Counted from the stretch's first letter, positions 1 to 9,486 are shown. The stretch: DNA of 64,000 bases from DASWJQ01 sp964517315 (GCA_964517315.1 CAZFCJ010000001.1:62001-126000), one strand, 5' to 3'. Program-made: numbers and translations. Notes: a model not told the origin generated them from the sequence alone.

Positions 1-269
1 CGGGACGCGTGCTCATTGGGAGTGATATCGGCGGATTACGGGAATTAATCGATCATGGGTCTAGCGGCCTGATGTTCGAACCGGGGGATGCACGGGCTCT
101 GGCTTCTGCCCTGAATCATGTCGCGCAGGAGCCGTCTTGGGCACTGGAGATGGCCGGCCGGGCTCAAGAGCTTGCCAAAGAGAGATTTGAGCTCGACTCT
201 ACCCTGGACCAGATTGAAGAGGAACTGATTTTGGCCGCAACGGGGCGAGGTCAAACAGCGCCAGCGTAA
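1..269 (+). CDS. Glycosyltransferase family 4, C-terminal fragment
   Basis: The 3' end of a gene whose start lies before the window; the frame is open from base 3. The visible 88 residues match the end of a GT-B fold glycosyltransferase: a GSDIGGLRELI segment, the HGSSGLMFEPGD nucleotide-sugar loop, and a closing helix ending in many charged residues. Enzymes of this type move a sugar from a nucleotide-sugar donor onto a growing glycan on the cytoplasmic face of the membrane. The sulfatase-like gene begins 56 bases after the stop. The donor and acceptor cannot be told from this fragment. Confidence 0.85.
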   Translation, partial: GRVLIGSDIGGLRELIDHGSSGLMFEPGDARALASALNHVAQEPSWALEMAGRAQELAKERFELDSTLDQIEEELILAATGRGQTAPA

Positions 270-325
270 ATAGCGGCACCTGCCGTCTCCCACAAACCAT
301 ACTCTTGTGCAAATATAGGGCGAAT

Positions 326-1669
326 ATGAATATTCTTCTGATCACAGTGGACACCGTTCGCGTGGACAGGCTTGGTTGCTATGGGTACGCGTGTCCAACT
401 CCGAACATAGATGCACTCGCTGACGATGGCGTTCTGTTCGAACAAGCCATCACAAACGGCACCTATACCAAGTCCGCCTTCCCGCCGATCCTGAGTTCCA
501 CCTACGCCAGTATGTACAGGGGCCCCTTCCATTCGGTCGGATCCGACAGGCCGATGTTGGCTAAGGTCCTGCGAGAGCATGGATATCGGACGGCTGGGTT
601 CACCTCCAATCCATTGCTGGGTGCAAATGTTGGCTACGATTCCGGCTTTGAGGTATTTGAGGAGCCTGTGCCTGAGGTGGAGGCGCCTCGCTGGCACGAA
701 TGGAAAGGCGTTCAACGTCTTCTCAGTTCGCCAGCCGCCAATCGGGTGTTAATGTGGATGGGTCGTAATACCGCCCCGACCCCCGTTTATGTCGATGGAG
801 GGAAGATCACGAATCTGGGGCTGGGATGGTTACACGAGGCTTCCGAGCCATTCTTTCTGTGGCTTCACTACATGGATTCTCACTGGCCTTATCACGATCC
901 TTCCTCCCTCGATCAGCCCACAGAGCGAGCGCGAGCATGGAGGGACCGACGGCTGATGTGGAGGTCGAAGCGGAACGTGCCTGGAGAAGAGATGCTGGAT
1001 CGCTTGCACGAGCTGTACGATGCCGCCGTCGGGCGGGTGGACGAACAGGTCGGTCGAGTCCTTACAGCGCTCTCCAATGCCGGGCTCAAGGATGAGACCG
1101 CAGTTGTCCTTGTATCCGACCATGGTGAGGCCTTCTACGAACACGGACGTTGGCAGCATGGGGCCGTCTTCGACTTTCATGAAGAAGTGCTGCGGATTCC
1201 GCTTATCCTTTCTGCTCCTGGTCTACCAAGAAAGCGTTCAGTGACCGAGTTGGTCAGTCTGATGGACTTGCCTCCGACACTGCTTGACCTGGCCGATATC
1301 GAAACACCGGAAACGATGGAGGGCCGAAGCCTGCTTCCTGTCATCGCCGGCCAGCGTCAACAGTCCGGGACCGTGATATCGGAGATGGTGGACAGGGATT
1401 GGTACTGCGTATCACTGCGGACAGATCGGTTCAAATACGTGTACGATGAACGCCGGTCAACCGTTCGCGAGCTCTATGACTTGCTCGAAGATCCAGAAGA
1501 GCGGCATGATCTGTCCGGCATGCGGCCCGAAATTGAATCTGAGCTCGAAGCCCAGCTGCAGCGACATCTGAGACGGATTTACAAGGACGGATCACGGGAC
1601 GAGCGTGGCGCTTGGAACGTGGAGGAAGATGTGGTCCGGCGATTGCGATCGTTAGGCTACCTTGACTAG
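326..1669 (+). CDS. Sulfatase-superfamily hydrolase without the formylglycine cysteine
   Basis: Predicted 447-residue alkaline-phosphatase-fold enzyme. The first metal-binding segment is VDTVRVDRLGCYGY near residue 10, followed by the usual PNIDALADDG segment. The second metal-binding segment is SDHGEAFYEHG near residue 265. Where classical sulfatases have C-x-P-x-R, this one reads TYTKSAFPP, so no cysteine is available to become formylglycine; the nucleophile would have to be Thr or Ser, as in phospho- or glycerophospho-transferring relatives. The ATG at 326 fits the family N-terminus better than the in-frame ATG at 305. It sits in a polysaccharide locus 4 kb before a sulfotransferase-like gene, so it may edit or modify a glycan. 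No signal peptide is seen, so the protein is probably cytoplasmic. Confidence 0.85.
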   Translation: MNILLITVDTVRVDRLGCYGYACPTPNIDALADDGVLFEQAITNGTYTKSAFPPILSSTYASMYRGPFHSVGSDRPMLAKVLREHGYRTAGFTSNPLLGANVGYDSGFEVFEEPVPEVEAPRWHEWKGVQRLLSSPAANRVLMWMGRNTAPTPVYVDGGKITNLGLGWLHEASEPFFLWLHYMDSHWPYHDPSSLDQPTERARAWRDRRLMWRSKRNVPGEEMLDRLHELYDAAVGRVDEQVGRVLTALSNAGLKDETAVVLVSDHGEAFYEHGRWQHGAVFDFHEEVLRIPLILSAPGLPRKRSVTELVSLMDLPPTLLDLADIETPETMEGRSLLPVIAGQRQQSGTVISEMVDRDWYCVSLRTDRFKYVYDERRSTVRELYDLLEDPEERHDLSGMRPEIESELEAQLQRHLRRIYKDGSRDERGAWNVEEDVVRRLRSLGYLD

Positions 1670-1714
1670 GTACAAAGCGTTGAATGAGCCCCTCTGCGGA
1701 AGAATGATCTTGGG

Positions 1715-2905
1715 ATGAACATCCTATTCCTTTCCAATTGGTATCCGTTCCCACCTACCAATGGATCCGAACTGAGAATCTCTAACCTTTGCGCTGGCCT
1801 CGCCGAGCACCATGACGTAACGCTGCTCGCCTTCCGTGGCGCCGACGACCGAGACCAGGGCCAGGAGGCCGTATCGAGGGTGAATGTAAAAAGCCTTCCA
1901 CGGCGCGCGTACGATCCGGCAAGCATCCGGGCCCTGACAGGTTTTGCCAGTCGGGTGCCGAGAGCATTGCTCGATACGTATGTGCCGGAAATGGATTCGC
2001 TGATCCGGTCTGAGCTGAACAGCAATAGGTACGATGTTGTGATTGCATCTGAACTGAAGATGGCCTCCTACTACCCCGCGTTCCAGGATCACCCTTCAAT
2101 TTTTGAAGACCTCGAGGTGGGCATTTATCACAGCAAGCGGGAGAGCGCGGGTCATTTACTGGGCCGCTGGCGGCACAGGCTGTCATGGTTCAAGCTGCGA
2201 GCCTATCTTCAGCGAGCGGTCAGTCGGTTCGACCTCACCACGGTCGTGTCTGGGGAAGAACGGGAGCATTTGATGGGATTCCTGCCCGGCGGCCCATGGA
2301 TTGAGGTCGTACCCAACGGTGTGGACGTCTCGCGATACCGAGAGGTCCATACGGCGGATCCCGCGGCCCCCACGCTGATCTCTGCCGGCTCCATGACTTA
2401 CGCGCCGAACTACGATGCAATGGCTTGGTTCGTCTCTGAAATACTGCCCACCATACGGCGTGAAATTCCTTCAGTAAAGCTCCTGATCACGGGGAATCCA
2501 GGGGAGCGCCCACTGCCGAACTCGGAGGGTGTTGAGCTGACCGGATATGTGGACGATGTTCGTCCGCTTATCGCTTCCGCAGAAGTGAGTGTAGTTCCAT
2601 TGCGCTTGGGCGGGGGCACGCGGTTAAAGATATTGGAGGCGATGGCGCTCGGGACCGCCGTCGTTTCGACCGCGAAGGGGGCTGAAGGCCTCGAGCTCGA
2701 GTCCGGGCATCACCTGGTGATTGCCGACGAGCCGCAGGAATTCGCTCAGGCCGTGATCCGTTTACTGGAAGACGAGGAATTTCGGAAGGAGCTGACTTCG
2801 AACGCCTGTCGGGTTGTTGCTGCTAAATATGACTGGTCCGTGATATTGCCGCGCTTTGTCGAATTGGTAGAAGAGGTCTCTCGTTGCGATCAAAAATCGA
2901 AGTGA
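1715..2905 (+). CDS. Glycosyltransferase family 4
   Basis: A complete 396-residue GT-B glycosyltransferase. The N-terminal Rossmann half opens with NILFLSNWYPFPPTNGSELR. The donor half contains VVPNGVDVSRYR, the SAGSMTYAPNYDAMAWF segment and RLGGGTRLKILEAMALGTAV, which holds the conserved glutamate of the E-x7-E motif. It resembles the genes at 6756 and 8272 in length and in these segments, and all three look like the 'Stp1'-type transferases of exopolysaccharide clusters. It is cytoplasmic or membrane-peripheral and should add one sugar to a lipid-linked intermediate. The start is ATG with only a weak ribosome binding site. Confidence 0.9.
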   Translation: MNILFLSNWYPFPPTNGSELRISNLCAGLAEHHDVTLLAFRGADDRDQGQEAVSRVNVKSLPRRAYDPASIRALTGFASRVPRALLDTYVPEMDSLIRSELNSNRYDVVIASELKMASYYPAFQDHPSIFEDLEVGIYHSKRESAGHLLGRWRHRLSWFKLRAYLQRAVSRFDLTTVVSGEEREHLMGFLPGGPWIEVVPNGVDVSRYREVHTADPAAPTLISAGSMTYAPNYDAMAWFVSEILPTIRREIPSVKLLITGNPGERPLPNSEGVELTGYVDDVRPLIASAEVSVVPLRLGGGTRLKILEAMALGTAVVSTAKGAEGLELESGHHLVIADEPQEFAQAVIRLLEDEEFRKELTSNACRVVAAKYDWSVILPRFVELVEEVSRCDQKSK

Positions 2906-3047
2906 CCTTGGGGATCAAGACATCCGGAGCCTCACTGAACCGGGGCGCCCGGCTACCGCAATATGGTCTTCCCTTTTCGTGCTCCAACCGCTCGCTGTCC
3001 AAACTCGGTGCACTTCGTTTGGCGCGGCCGAATTTCACAGGCCATTC

Positions 3048-4481
3048 ATGACTGATCGAGCCTTCCAGTCCAATTCTTGGACCGGCATTCTCTCAGGTAA
3101 AAACCGCTCACGGATTCGGTGGCTCATTGTACTTACCGTTCTGGCTGGGAGCATCTTTGCCGGGATTTTTGGCTCACCGGAAAGGTCGGCATTTGCCTTG
3201 CTTCTTGCGGGCGCCGCCATCTTTGGATGGGTCTTTCTTAGATGGCCAATTCTGGGTGTGTTTTCTATCGTCGTTGTGGGTCTCCTTATTCCCATCAACC
3301 TTCCTACGGGGACAAGGACGTTTGTTCCACCAACTTTTTTGATCATCCCGATCTCATTGTGCGGAGTGATCCTGGCACGGACCCAAGAGGAGGATGCCGG
3401 TCTGGTGCTGCCCCGGCAGGCGCTCCCCATCACATTGTTGGCGGGTTTCTCGTTGTTTTCATTCGGGGCGGGTCAGCTAATCCGCTTGCCATTTACACAA
3501 CAGGCGCCGATGGCCGCCCAACTGGGCGCGTTGAGTGTTTTCATGATCGCGGCGATGGCGTTCATATTGTCGGCCTGGGCCCTCGAATCGCCTTCACAAC
3601 TGAAAAGTTTGACGTGGGTTTCATTGGCCTCAATGGCCCTTTACGTTGTGCCTCGCTACATTCCGTTCGGCGGGCGACAGTTTTTGAGTGTGCTGCCAGG
3701 TCCGGCTGACGGCAGCGTCATGTGGGTGTGGCTGGTGGCTATTGCAGCAAGCCAAGCGTTATTGAACAGGCGTCTCAATCCAGTGCTACGCGCGCTTCTC
3801 CTGTGCCTGGTCGGATTGTCTTTTTATCAGAACCTGTTCCTGGGGCGGAGCTGGGCCTCCGGGTGGGTCCCCTCGCTCGCCGCGTTTGTCGTGATCCTCT
3901 GGTTGAGTTTCCCTCGTCTTGGCTGGGCAGCCTCGCCGCTTGCCGGAACTTTGGTGGCGTTGAATTGGCCGCGGATTGCGAACATCCTTCTTGTGGAAGA
4001 CAATAGCTACAGCCTTGTTACCCGAATGGAGGCGTGGGATATCGTCCTCGACCTTAGCCGAAAGAGCCCGATTTTTGGCCTCGGGCCCGCCAATTACTAC
4101 TGGTACACTCCCAATTTTCCCATCCGAGGGTTCTACGTGCAGTTCAGCTCACACAACAACTACGTTGATCTCGTCGCGCAAACCGGGGTGCTTGGGCTGC
4201 TCCTTTTCCTTTGGTTCGCGTGGACGATGGCCCGGACCCTGTGGCAGTTGCTTGACAGGCCTCGATTGGATGAATTCGAACGCGCTTACGTCGTCGGCGC
4301 TGTGGGCGGTCTAGTCGGTATGCTGGTCTCAGGCATGTTGGGTGACTGGGTTTTGCCCTTCGTGTACAACATTGGGCTAAACGGTATGCGGGCGAGCTTG
4401 ATCGGATGGATGTTTCTTGGGGCCGGGATCGCCTTGCATCGGATGCACGCTCAATCCCATCAGGTTTCAGAAAGTGAATAG
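3048..4481 (+). CDS. O-antigen ligase/polymerase-type membrane protein
   Basis: Predicted 477-residue polytopic membrane protein with about twelve hydrophobic segments. The long periplasmic-type loop carries the Wzy_C signature: RMEAWDIVLDLSRKSPIFGLG, then FSSHNNYVDLVAQTGVLGLL with the key H-N-Y and a downstream glycine-rich helix. Members either polymerise repeat units (Wzy) or ligate a finished glycan to its anchor (WaaL); the sequence alone does not separate the two. I prefer ATG 3048 because the in-frame ATG at 2979 adds a polar stretch of 23 residues with no family resemblance. It lies between GT4 and GT2 genes and is the only Wzy-like candidate in the window. Confidence 0.88.
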   Translation: MTDRAFQSNSWTGILSGKNRSRIRWLIVLTVLAGSIFAGIFGSPERSAFALLLAGAAIFGWVFLRWPILGVFSIVVVGLLIPINLPTGTRTFVPPTFLIIPISLCGVILARTQEEDAGLVLPRQALPITLLAGFSLFSFGAGQLIRLPFTQQAPMAAQLGALSVFMIAAMAFILSAWALESPSQLKSLTWVSLASMALYVVPRYIPFGGRQFLSVLPGPADGSVMWVWLVAIAASQALLNRRLNPVLRALLLCLVGLSFYQNLFLGRSWASGWVPSLAAFVVILWLSFPRLGWAASPLAGTLVALNWPRIANILLVEDNSYSLVTRMEAWDIVLDLSRKSPIFGLGPANYYWYTPNFPIRGFYVQFSSHNNYVDLVAQTGVLGLLLFLWFAWTMARTLWQLLDRPRLDEFERAYVVGAVGGLVGMLVSGMLGDWVLPFVYNIGLNGMRASLIGWMFLGAGIALHRMHAQSHQVSESE

Positions 4482-4831
4482 TGCTTCTCGCAGAGCGTGA
4501 TAGCGTCCACTGCTGGTCGCGCGGAGGTCCAGGCGAAGGCCTTCGAATATGACTTTTCTGGCGATCTGTACCTGCGCGATGGAGAGTGTCTGGGCCGCGC
4601 CCCTTCTCGGATAAGCGCCCCTCGGTCTGCGATGGATTCGGAGAATGCTGGTGTTGGCCGCGGTGAACCGAGCATCAGGTGATCAGCGGCTTCCGCGCAA
4701 ATCTCGATTTCCCTTCCAGTTGTGAGATCCTCGATGGGCTGATGTTGAAGGTCTCCGACAGCTTGTCTCAGGCTCTTCTCTTGAATGGTCAAACGGATGT
4801 AAGGCATTTGCACGGATGAGTGGTTCCACGA
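4482..4831. other. Intergenic region, 350 bp
   Basis: No convincing gene. The minus strand is open over 4460-4813 (117 codons, rich in Arg, Ser, Pro), but it overlaps the end of the ligase gene, matches no family I recognise and has no good ribosome binding site. The region separates two co-directional genes and may hold a promoter for the GT2 gene, though no clear -35/-10 pair was seen. Confidence 0.5.
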
Positions 4832-5758
4832 ATGACCTATCTATCGATCATCATCGTTAATTGGAATACTCGGGATCTTCTCGAGAAGTGCCTTTCCTCG
4901 GTCGACGTTGAACTTGCGCGCCTTCGGGAATTCGAGGTCGAAACCCTCGTGGTCGACAATGGCTCATCGGACGGTAGTGCCGGCATGGTGAGGCAGCGCT
5001 TCCCATGGGTGAAGTTGATTGAAAACGTCCGCAACGCGGGCTTTGCCGCGGGCAACAATTTGGCACTGAGACAGTCCACAGGCACATATATCTTGCTGTT
5101 GAATCCCGATACGGAGATCGTCGAAGGCGGGATTGTCGGTCTGGCGAAATTCTTGGATGCTCATGCAGCCGCTGGAGCCGTTGGACCTGCGCTGATCAAT
5201 CCGGATGGAACACTGCAGCCATCCGTGTATCCGGCTCCCACTCTCCTCCGAGAGTTTTGGCGTCTTCTCCATCTCGATCGTATATCGCGGTTTGCGAGTT
5301 ACCCCCTTGCGGAGTGGCGGAGTGAAGGGCCTCGTGGGGTCGAGGTTGTGCAGGGAGCATGCTTGATGCTGAGGGCCCGGGCATTAAGGCAAGTCGGGCA
5401 GCTGGATGAGGAATTTTTCATGTACACAGAGGAAGTCGATCTGTGTCTGAGGTTGCGCAAGGCTGGCTGGAACCTCTATTGGCTCCCACACTTGAGGGTT
5501 GTTCACCACGGCGGTCAAAGCACGAAATTGGCTTCACGCGAAATGTTCCTGCACCTGTACAGCAGCAAGCTTCGCTACTTCCGCAAGCACTATGGTTCTC
5601 TGGCAGCGCTGGGCTACAAAGCCATCCTCGTGCTGGCGGCGGCGGCTCGCTTGGTGATCAGCCCGCTGGCCTATCTGCAGGGTGAGCCGGCCCGGTCAAT
5701 TCGTCTGGAGCTGGCCGCGAACTATGCGAACATGCTGTATCGCTTGCCGACAATGTAA
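4832..5758 (+). CDS. Glycosyltransferase family 2 (rhamnosyltransferase-like)
   Basis: A 308-residue GT-A glycosyltransferase. It opens with YLSIIIVNWNTRDLLEKCL and VVDNGSSDGS, the typical UDP/dTDP-sugar binding start. The metal-binding D-x-D equivalent is in LLLNPDTEI near residue 90. The acceptor-side segment DEEFFMYTEEVDLCLRLRKA holds the catalytic acidic residues. This arrangement is typical of WbbL/RfbF-like rhamnosyltransferases, consistent with rmlBAD at 43.9-46.7 kb, but the sugar is inferred. A short C-terminal hydrophobic stretch (KAILVLAAAARLVIS) suggests membrane contact. An in-frame GTG lies 12 bases upstream; ATG 4832 was chosen because TYLSIIIVNWN is the usual beginning. Confidence 0.9.
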   Translation: MTYLSIIIVNWNTRDLLEKCLSSVDVELARLREFEVETLVVDNGSSDGSAGMVRQRFPWVKLIENVRNAGFAAGNNLALRQSTGTYILLLNPDTEIVEGGIVGLAKFLDAHAAAGAVGPALINPDGTLQPSVYPAPTLLREFWRLLHLDRISRFASYPLAEWRSEGPRGVEVVQGACLMLRARALRQVGQLDEEFFMYTEEVDLCLRLRKAGWNLYWLPHLRVVHHGGQSTKLASREMFLHLYSSKLRYFRKHYGSLAALGYKAILVLAAAARLVISPLAYLQGEPARSIRLELAANYANMLYRLPTM

Positions 5759-5904
5759 TCTTCAATCCGTTCCGTGAATTCGGAGACCGGAAGCGAGCCT
5801 TGGGTCAGGCAAAGGGGAGGCGGGATTGACAGGGGTCGAAGGGCCCTTTCCGATCGAGCTTGATCCACTGCGGTGACCCTACGGGGAAGGCTGAATCCAC
5901 CTAG

Positions 5905-6664
5905 ATGGTTGTATCTCAGGAGAACAGATACCTATTCATCGAGATACCGCTCACGGCTTCGTGGGCGATCCGCAAGGAACTCTGCCAGTTCTACGGTGGA
6001 GAGCCGGTTCTGCACAAGCACGCGACCTACGCCGATTTTGAGCGGTATTGTGGCAGAGATTGTGTCGACTACTTCGTTATCGCGTCGGTGCGGAATCCGC
6101 TGGACGTGCACGTCAGCCGCTATCTAAAATTGAAAAGCGATCACAAAGAAGCATTCAGTGACCCCAAGCGGCTGGCGTCGCAGGCCGTCGAGCCCGTTGA
6201 TATTGAGCAGTTCAGATTCGTGCAGCAGAAGGACACGTCGTTCGTCGATTACTTTCGAAGGTTTCGCCGGCGAGCCTACGGCAGCCTGCTTGACGTTTCA
6301 AGTCCCCATGTGGACTTTGTGATTCGATACGAGTCGTTACAGCAAGATTTCACGCGAATGCTGCAAAAGATAGGGCTGAAACAGGTCCGTGAGGTGCCGT
6401 TCGCCAANNNNNNNNNNCGATGACTGGCTATCCTATTATTCGCCCGAGATCATCGAGCAGGCGAAACGAACCTGTGGGCCGTTTATGTCACGCTGGAACT
6501 ACCAATTTCCCGAAGAGTGGGGCCCATACGAACGATCGTTGGGCAGCGACTTCGAATATGTACTGCTGGGGTGGCTGAGGAAAATTTACCTGGAAAGAAT
6601 CAGGTATCGCGATCATCCGCTTGCTTCAGCGGCCCGACACTTGAGGTCGTTTCTCAGTAGCTGA
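5905..6664 (+). CDS. Sulfotransferase-like protein, interrupted by assembly gap
   Basis: The N-terminal part (5905-6407) and C-terminal part (6418-6664) read in different frames across a run of ten N, so the true gene is one ORF of about 250 residues or more with an unknown number of missing bases. The start FIEIPLTASWAIRKEL is the position of the PAPS 5'-phosphate loop of sulfotransferases (usual form IPKTAGTS), and SVRNPLDVHVSRYLK is the 3'-phosphate site. The C-terminal part has YYSPEIIEQAKRTCGPFMSR, the usual closing helix. The conserved Lys of the first loop is Leu here, so activity on PAPS is doubtful unless this subfamily tolerates it. It lies within the polysaccharide locus and may decorate the glycan. 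Confidence 0.75.
6408..6417. other. Run of ten N (scaffold gap)
   Basis: Ten unknown bases inside the sulfotransferase-like gene. The reading frame differs on the two sides, so the true gap is not a multiple that restores frame at ten bases; ten N is probably a nominal gap length. Confidence 0.98.
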
Positions 6665-6755
6665 TGGATGTTCTTCATCACAGCCCTGGAATCAAGGGCT
6701 TGCCACGTCTGAGTGTGCTGCTTCAACGATGGGTCCCTCGATCTGAAGATCCCGA

Positions 6756-8033
6756 ATGAAACCACAAAAAAAAGTTCTCTTTCTAACCCAGATTGTGCCC
6801 TATCCCCCAGATGCGGGGCCGCGCGTCAAGACATGGAACGTGCTGCGGTATCTAGCTGCTGCAGGTCACCGGATTGAACTTGTCACTTTTGTTCGGGACG
6901 AGGAACGCCCTCATCTCGACAGGCTTGGAGAGGTGTGCGACCAGGTTCACCCGATTCCCCTGTCACGATCCCGGCTCACAGATGTCTATTCCTGGGCGAA
7001 AAGTCTCGTAACGGGTCGTCCCTTTATCGTTGAACGGGATGATCTCAGCCAAATGCGAAGAACGGTCAAGAAGTTAGTAAGGTCCGGCGGCTTCGACATC
7101 GTCCACGTTGACCAGATCACAATGGCGCAGTTCGTTCTCCCGGTTGGCCGGCAAAATGGTAGGGGTGGGAAGGTGGGGGCTTCCGTCGCTTCAAGGCCAA
7201 GGATTCTGTTTGACGCCCACAACGCAGTCTGGCAAGTATTGGAGCGCATGCGCACCACGGCCTCGCCACTGCTTCGACCGTTTTTGGCGCTGGAGGCTCA
7301 ACGAACACGAGTCTACGAGGGTCAGGTCGTGACTGCATCGGACGTCACCTTCGCGGTTTCTGAGGCGGATAGGCAAGCATTGTTGCGGGCGAAAGAGGCG
7401 GCAGATTCACCAGCATCGGATCCTGAGATCCACGTTGTACCGATCGCCGTCGATACCCATCAGTTAATTCCAACTCGTTCGGCAGAGAATTCCCTTCAGC
7501 TTCTCACCCTGGGGACACTTCACTATCCACCGAATGCAGACGGTGTACGGTGGTTCCTTCACGATGTATTCCCTCGGGTCCAAAAGAGGGTCCCGGGCGT
7601 CAAGCTTACGATCGTCGGAAAAAACCCGCCGGACGATCTCGTTGTTGAGGCGGATCGCTGGGGATCCGCCGTGTCCGTGACGGGATACGTGCGCAATCTC
7701 GATCCGTATATGGAACAAGCGGCTGCGATGATCGTCCCGGTCCGGGCCGGAGGGGGGATGCGGGTGCGGATTCTCGAGGGGTTTGCTCGGGCCATGCCCA
7801 TGGTCACAACGACCGTCGGCTTGGAGGGCATAGACGCGCGGCCTGGCCAGCACATCCTCGTTGGGGACAGCGAAGAAGCTTTCGCCAATGCCGTTATCCG
7901 TCTTCTGGAAGATCGTGCGCTTCGCGATCGCCTGGCAGAAAATGGGCGAAGATTGGCCGAAGAGTTCTACGATTGGCAGATCGTTCTCGGGGGGCTGGAA
8001 CGAGCTTACGGACGGGTGCGTTTGCCCTCATAA
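6756..8033 (+). CDS. Glycosyltransferase family 4
   Basis: A 425-residue GT-B glycosyltransferase. The N-terminus reads KVLFLTQIVPYPPDAGPRVK, typical of sugar transferases of the Stp1 type. The C-terminal donor domain carries LGTLHYPPNADGVRWFLHDV, VSVTGYVRNLDPYMEQ and RAGGGMRVRILEGFARAMPM. Compared with its relatives at 1715 and 8272, it has an extra Gly/Ser-rich insertion around residue 130 (QNGRGGKVGAS). It is expected to act at the cytoplasmic membrane in repeat-unit assembly. The start ATG has no strong ribosome binding site, and 91 bases separate it from the sulfotransferase-like gene. Confidence 0.9.
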   Translation: MKPQKKVLFLTQIVPYPPDAGPRVKTWNVLRYLAAAGHRIELVTFVRDEERPHLDRLGEVCDQVHPIPLSRSRLTDVYSWAKSLVTGRPFIVERDDLSQMRRTVKKLVRSGGFDIVHVDQITMAQFVLPVGRQNGRGGKVGASVASRPRILFDAHNAVWQVLERMRTTASPLLRPFLALEAQRTRVYEGQVVTASDVTFAVSEADRQALLRAKEAADSPASDPEIHVVPIAVDTHQLIPTRSAENSLQLLTLGTLHYPPNADGVRWFLHDVFPRVQKRVPGVKLTIVGKNPPDDLVVEADRWGSAVSVTGYVRNLDPYMEQAAAMIVPVRAGGGMRVRILEGFARAMPMVTTTVGLEGIDARPGQHILVGDSEEAFANAVIRLLEDRALRDRLAENGRRLAEEFYDWQIVLGGLERAYGRVRLPS

Positions 8034-8271
8034 GCTCAAGGGATCACATCTTCCGAGTCAGGGTCCCAAATGGAATCCTCCGACCCTGATGGGGTGCCCA
8101 AGACTTCCTCCGGGCCTTATTTCAATGTGAGCCGTTTCTCTCGCCTTCCTCGTTATCTCGTTTACGGGGTTCGTGGATCCACCCCCTTGAAAGAGCTGGT
8201 CAGAAGAGCCATGAACAAAACCCAAGTGTGCGTCATTTCAAGCGCCCGGCTGTGATCGATCCATTCGATCG

Positions 8272-9486
8272 ATGAGAATTCTCTATATAGTCCCGTACGC
8301 GCCCAATCGAATTCGGGTCCGGCCATATAACTTGATCCTTCAACTGAGTGAGCGTGGCCATAAGGTCACGGTGGCCACTGTGTGGACGAATGAGGCTGAG
8401 CGAGAAGATTTGGAGAGGCTGCGACCCCACGTTCACCGGCTGTGGTCCATGCCGCTTCCCCCGCGACGATCGCTGTGGAATTGTTTGCGAGCGTTGCCGA
8501 CGACCTGGCCGTTGCAGGCCGTTTACAGCTGGCATCCAGAGCTGGCGAGCAAGCTGAAGGGGCTTGTGGCAAATGGCGTCGGGGATCGGAAGTATGACCT
8601 CGTCCATGTAGAACATTTGCGGGGGGCCCGATATGGCTTCTCGATCCGAGACCAAAACCAGACAGATGTTCCGATCGTCTGGGACAGTGTTGACTGCATA
8701 AGCCACTTGTTCGAGCAAAGTGCCCTCAGAAGCAGCCGGCGCTTCAGCCGGTGGATAAGCCGTCTTGAGCTGGCCAGGACCAGCCACCTGGAAGCGAAAG
8801 CGGTCGAAACGTTCACTCGAACAATCGTCACTTCAGCGAAAGACTCAGACGCATTAGCCGGACAATCCGAAGTTGGAAAGTCCTCGATCTCTGTGATTCC
8901 TAATGGGGTGGATCTGGAGTACTTCCGGCCCTCCTCAAAGGGGATGGTCGAACCGGCCACAATCGTCCTCAGTGGAAAGATGAGCTACCACGCCAATGTG
9001 GCGATGGTGGATTACTTCGTGGAAAATATTCTTCCCGGCTTGAAGGAGAGTCATCCGGAAGTCAAAGTATGGATTGTGGGGAAAGACCCTCCGGCGCGCA
9101 TCCGGAAATTGGATCAGGATCCGCGGATTATGGTGACAGGGATGGTTCCCGACATGCGCCCATACTTGCAGAAGGCCACCGTGGCGGCCGTGCCTCTCAC
9201 CTATGGCGCTGGGATCCAGAACAAGGTGCTCGAAGCCATGGCCTGCGCCACTCCGGTTGTCGCATCTTCCATCGCCGCCGGCTCGTTGTCGGCCGAACGC
9301 GGTCGCGCACTATTGGTTCCCGACACTCCGGGTGAGTGGATTCGAGCCATCTCCGAGTTGATTGAAGACCCCCAGCGCCGCAGGCAAGTGGGCCAGGCGG
9401 GGCGCGCATATGTAGAGCAGCATCACAAGTGGTCTGAGATCGCTGCCGACCTAGAGGAAATTTACCTTGGAATCAACAGTCACTAA
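8272..9486 (+). CDS. Glycosyltransferase family 4
   Basis: A 404-residue GT-B glycosyltransferase, third member of the local paralogous set. It has MRILYIVPYAPNRIRVRPYN at the start, ISVIPNGVDLEYFRPSS at the domain junction, LSGKMSYHANVAMVDYFVEN and YGAGIQNKVLEAMACATPVV in the donor domain. Its last 20 bases overlap the TTG start of the initiating transferase gene, so the two are probably translationally coupled. A 238-bp gap separates it from the preceding GT4 gene; that gap contains an imperfect inverted repeat (CAGGGTC ... GACCCTG) but no gene. Confidence 0.9.
   Translation: MRILYIVPYAPNRIRVRPYNLILQLSERGHKVTVATVWTNEAEREDLERLRPHVHRLWSMPLPPRRSLWNCLRALPTTWPLQAVYSWHPELASKLKGLVANGVGDRKYDLVHVEHLRGARYGFSIRDQNQTDVPIVWDSVDCISHLFEQSALRSSRRFSRWISRLELARTSHLEAKAVETFTRTIVTSAKDSDALAGQSEVGKSSISVIPNGVDLEYFRPSSKGMVEPATIVLSGKMSYHANVAMVDYFVENILPGLKESHPEVKVWIVGKDPPARIRKLDQDPRIMVTGMVPDMRPYLQKATVAAVPLTYGAGIQNKVLEAMACATPVVASSIAAGSLSAERGRALLVPDTPGEWIRAISELIEDPQRRRQVGQAGRAYVEQHHKWSEIAADLEEIYLGINSH

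Noticed and set aside
4460..4813. Minus-strand frame of 117 codons between the ligase and GT2 genes
   Set aside because: Overlaps the ligase 3' end, no recognisable domain and no ribosome binding site; kept only as a note on the intergenic region.
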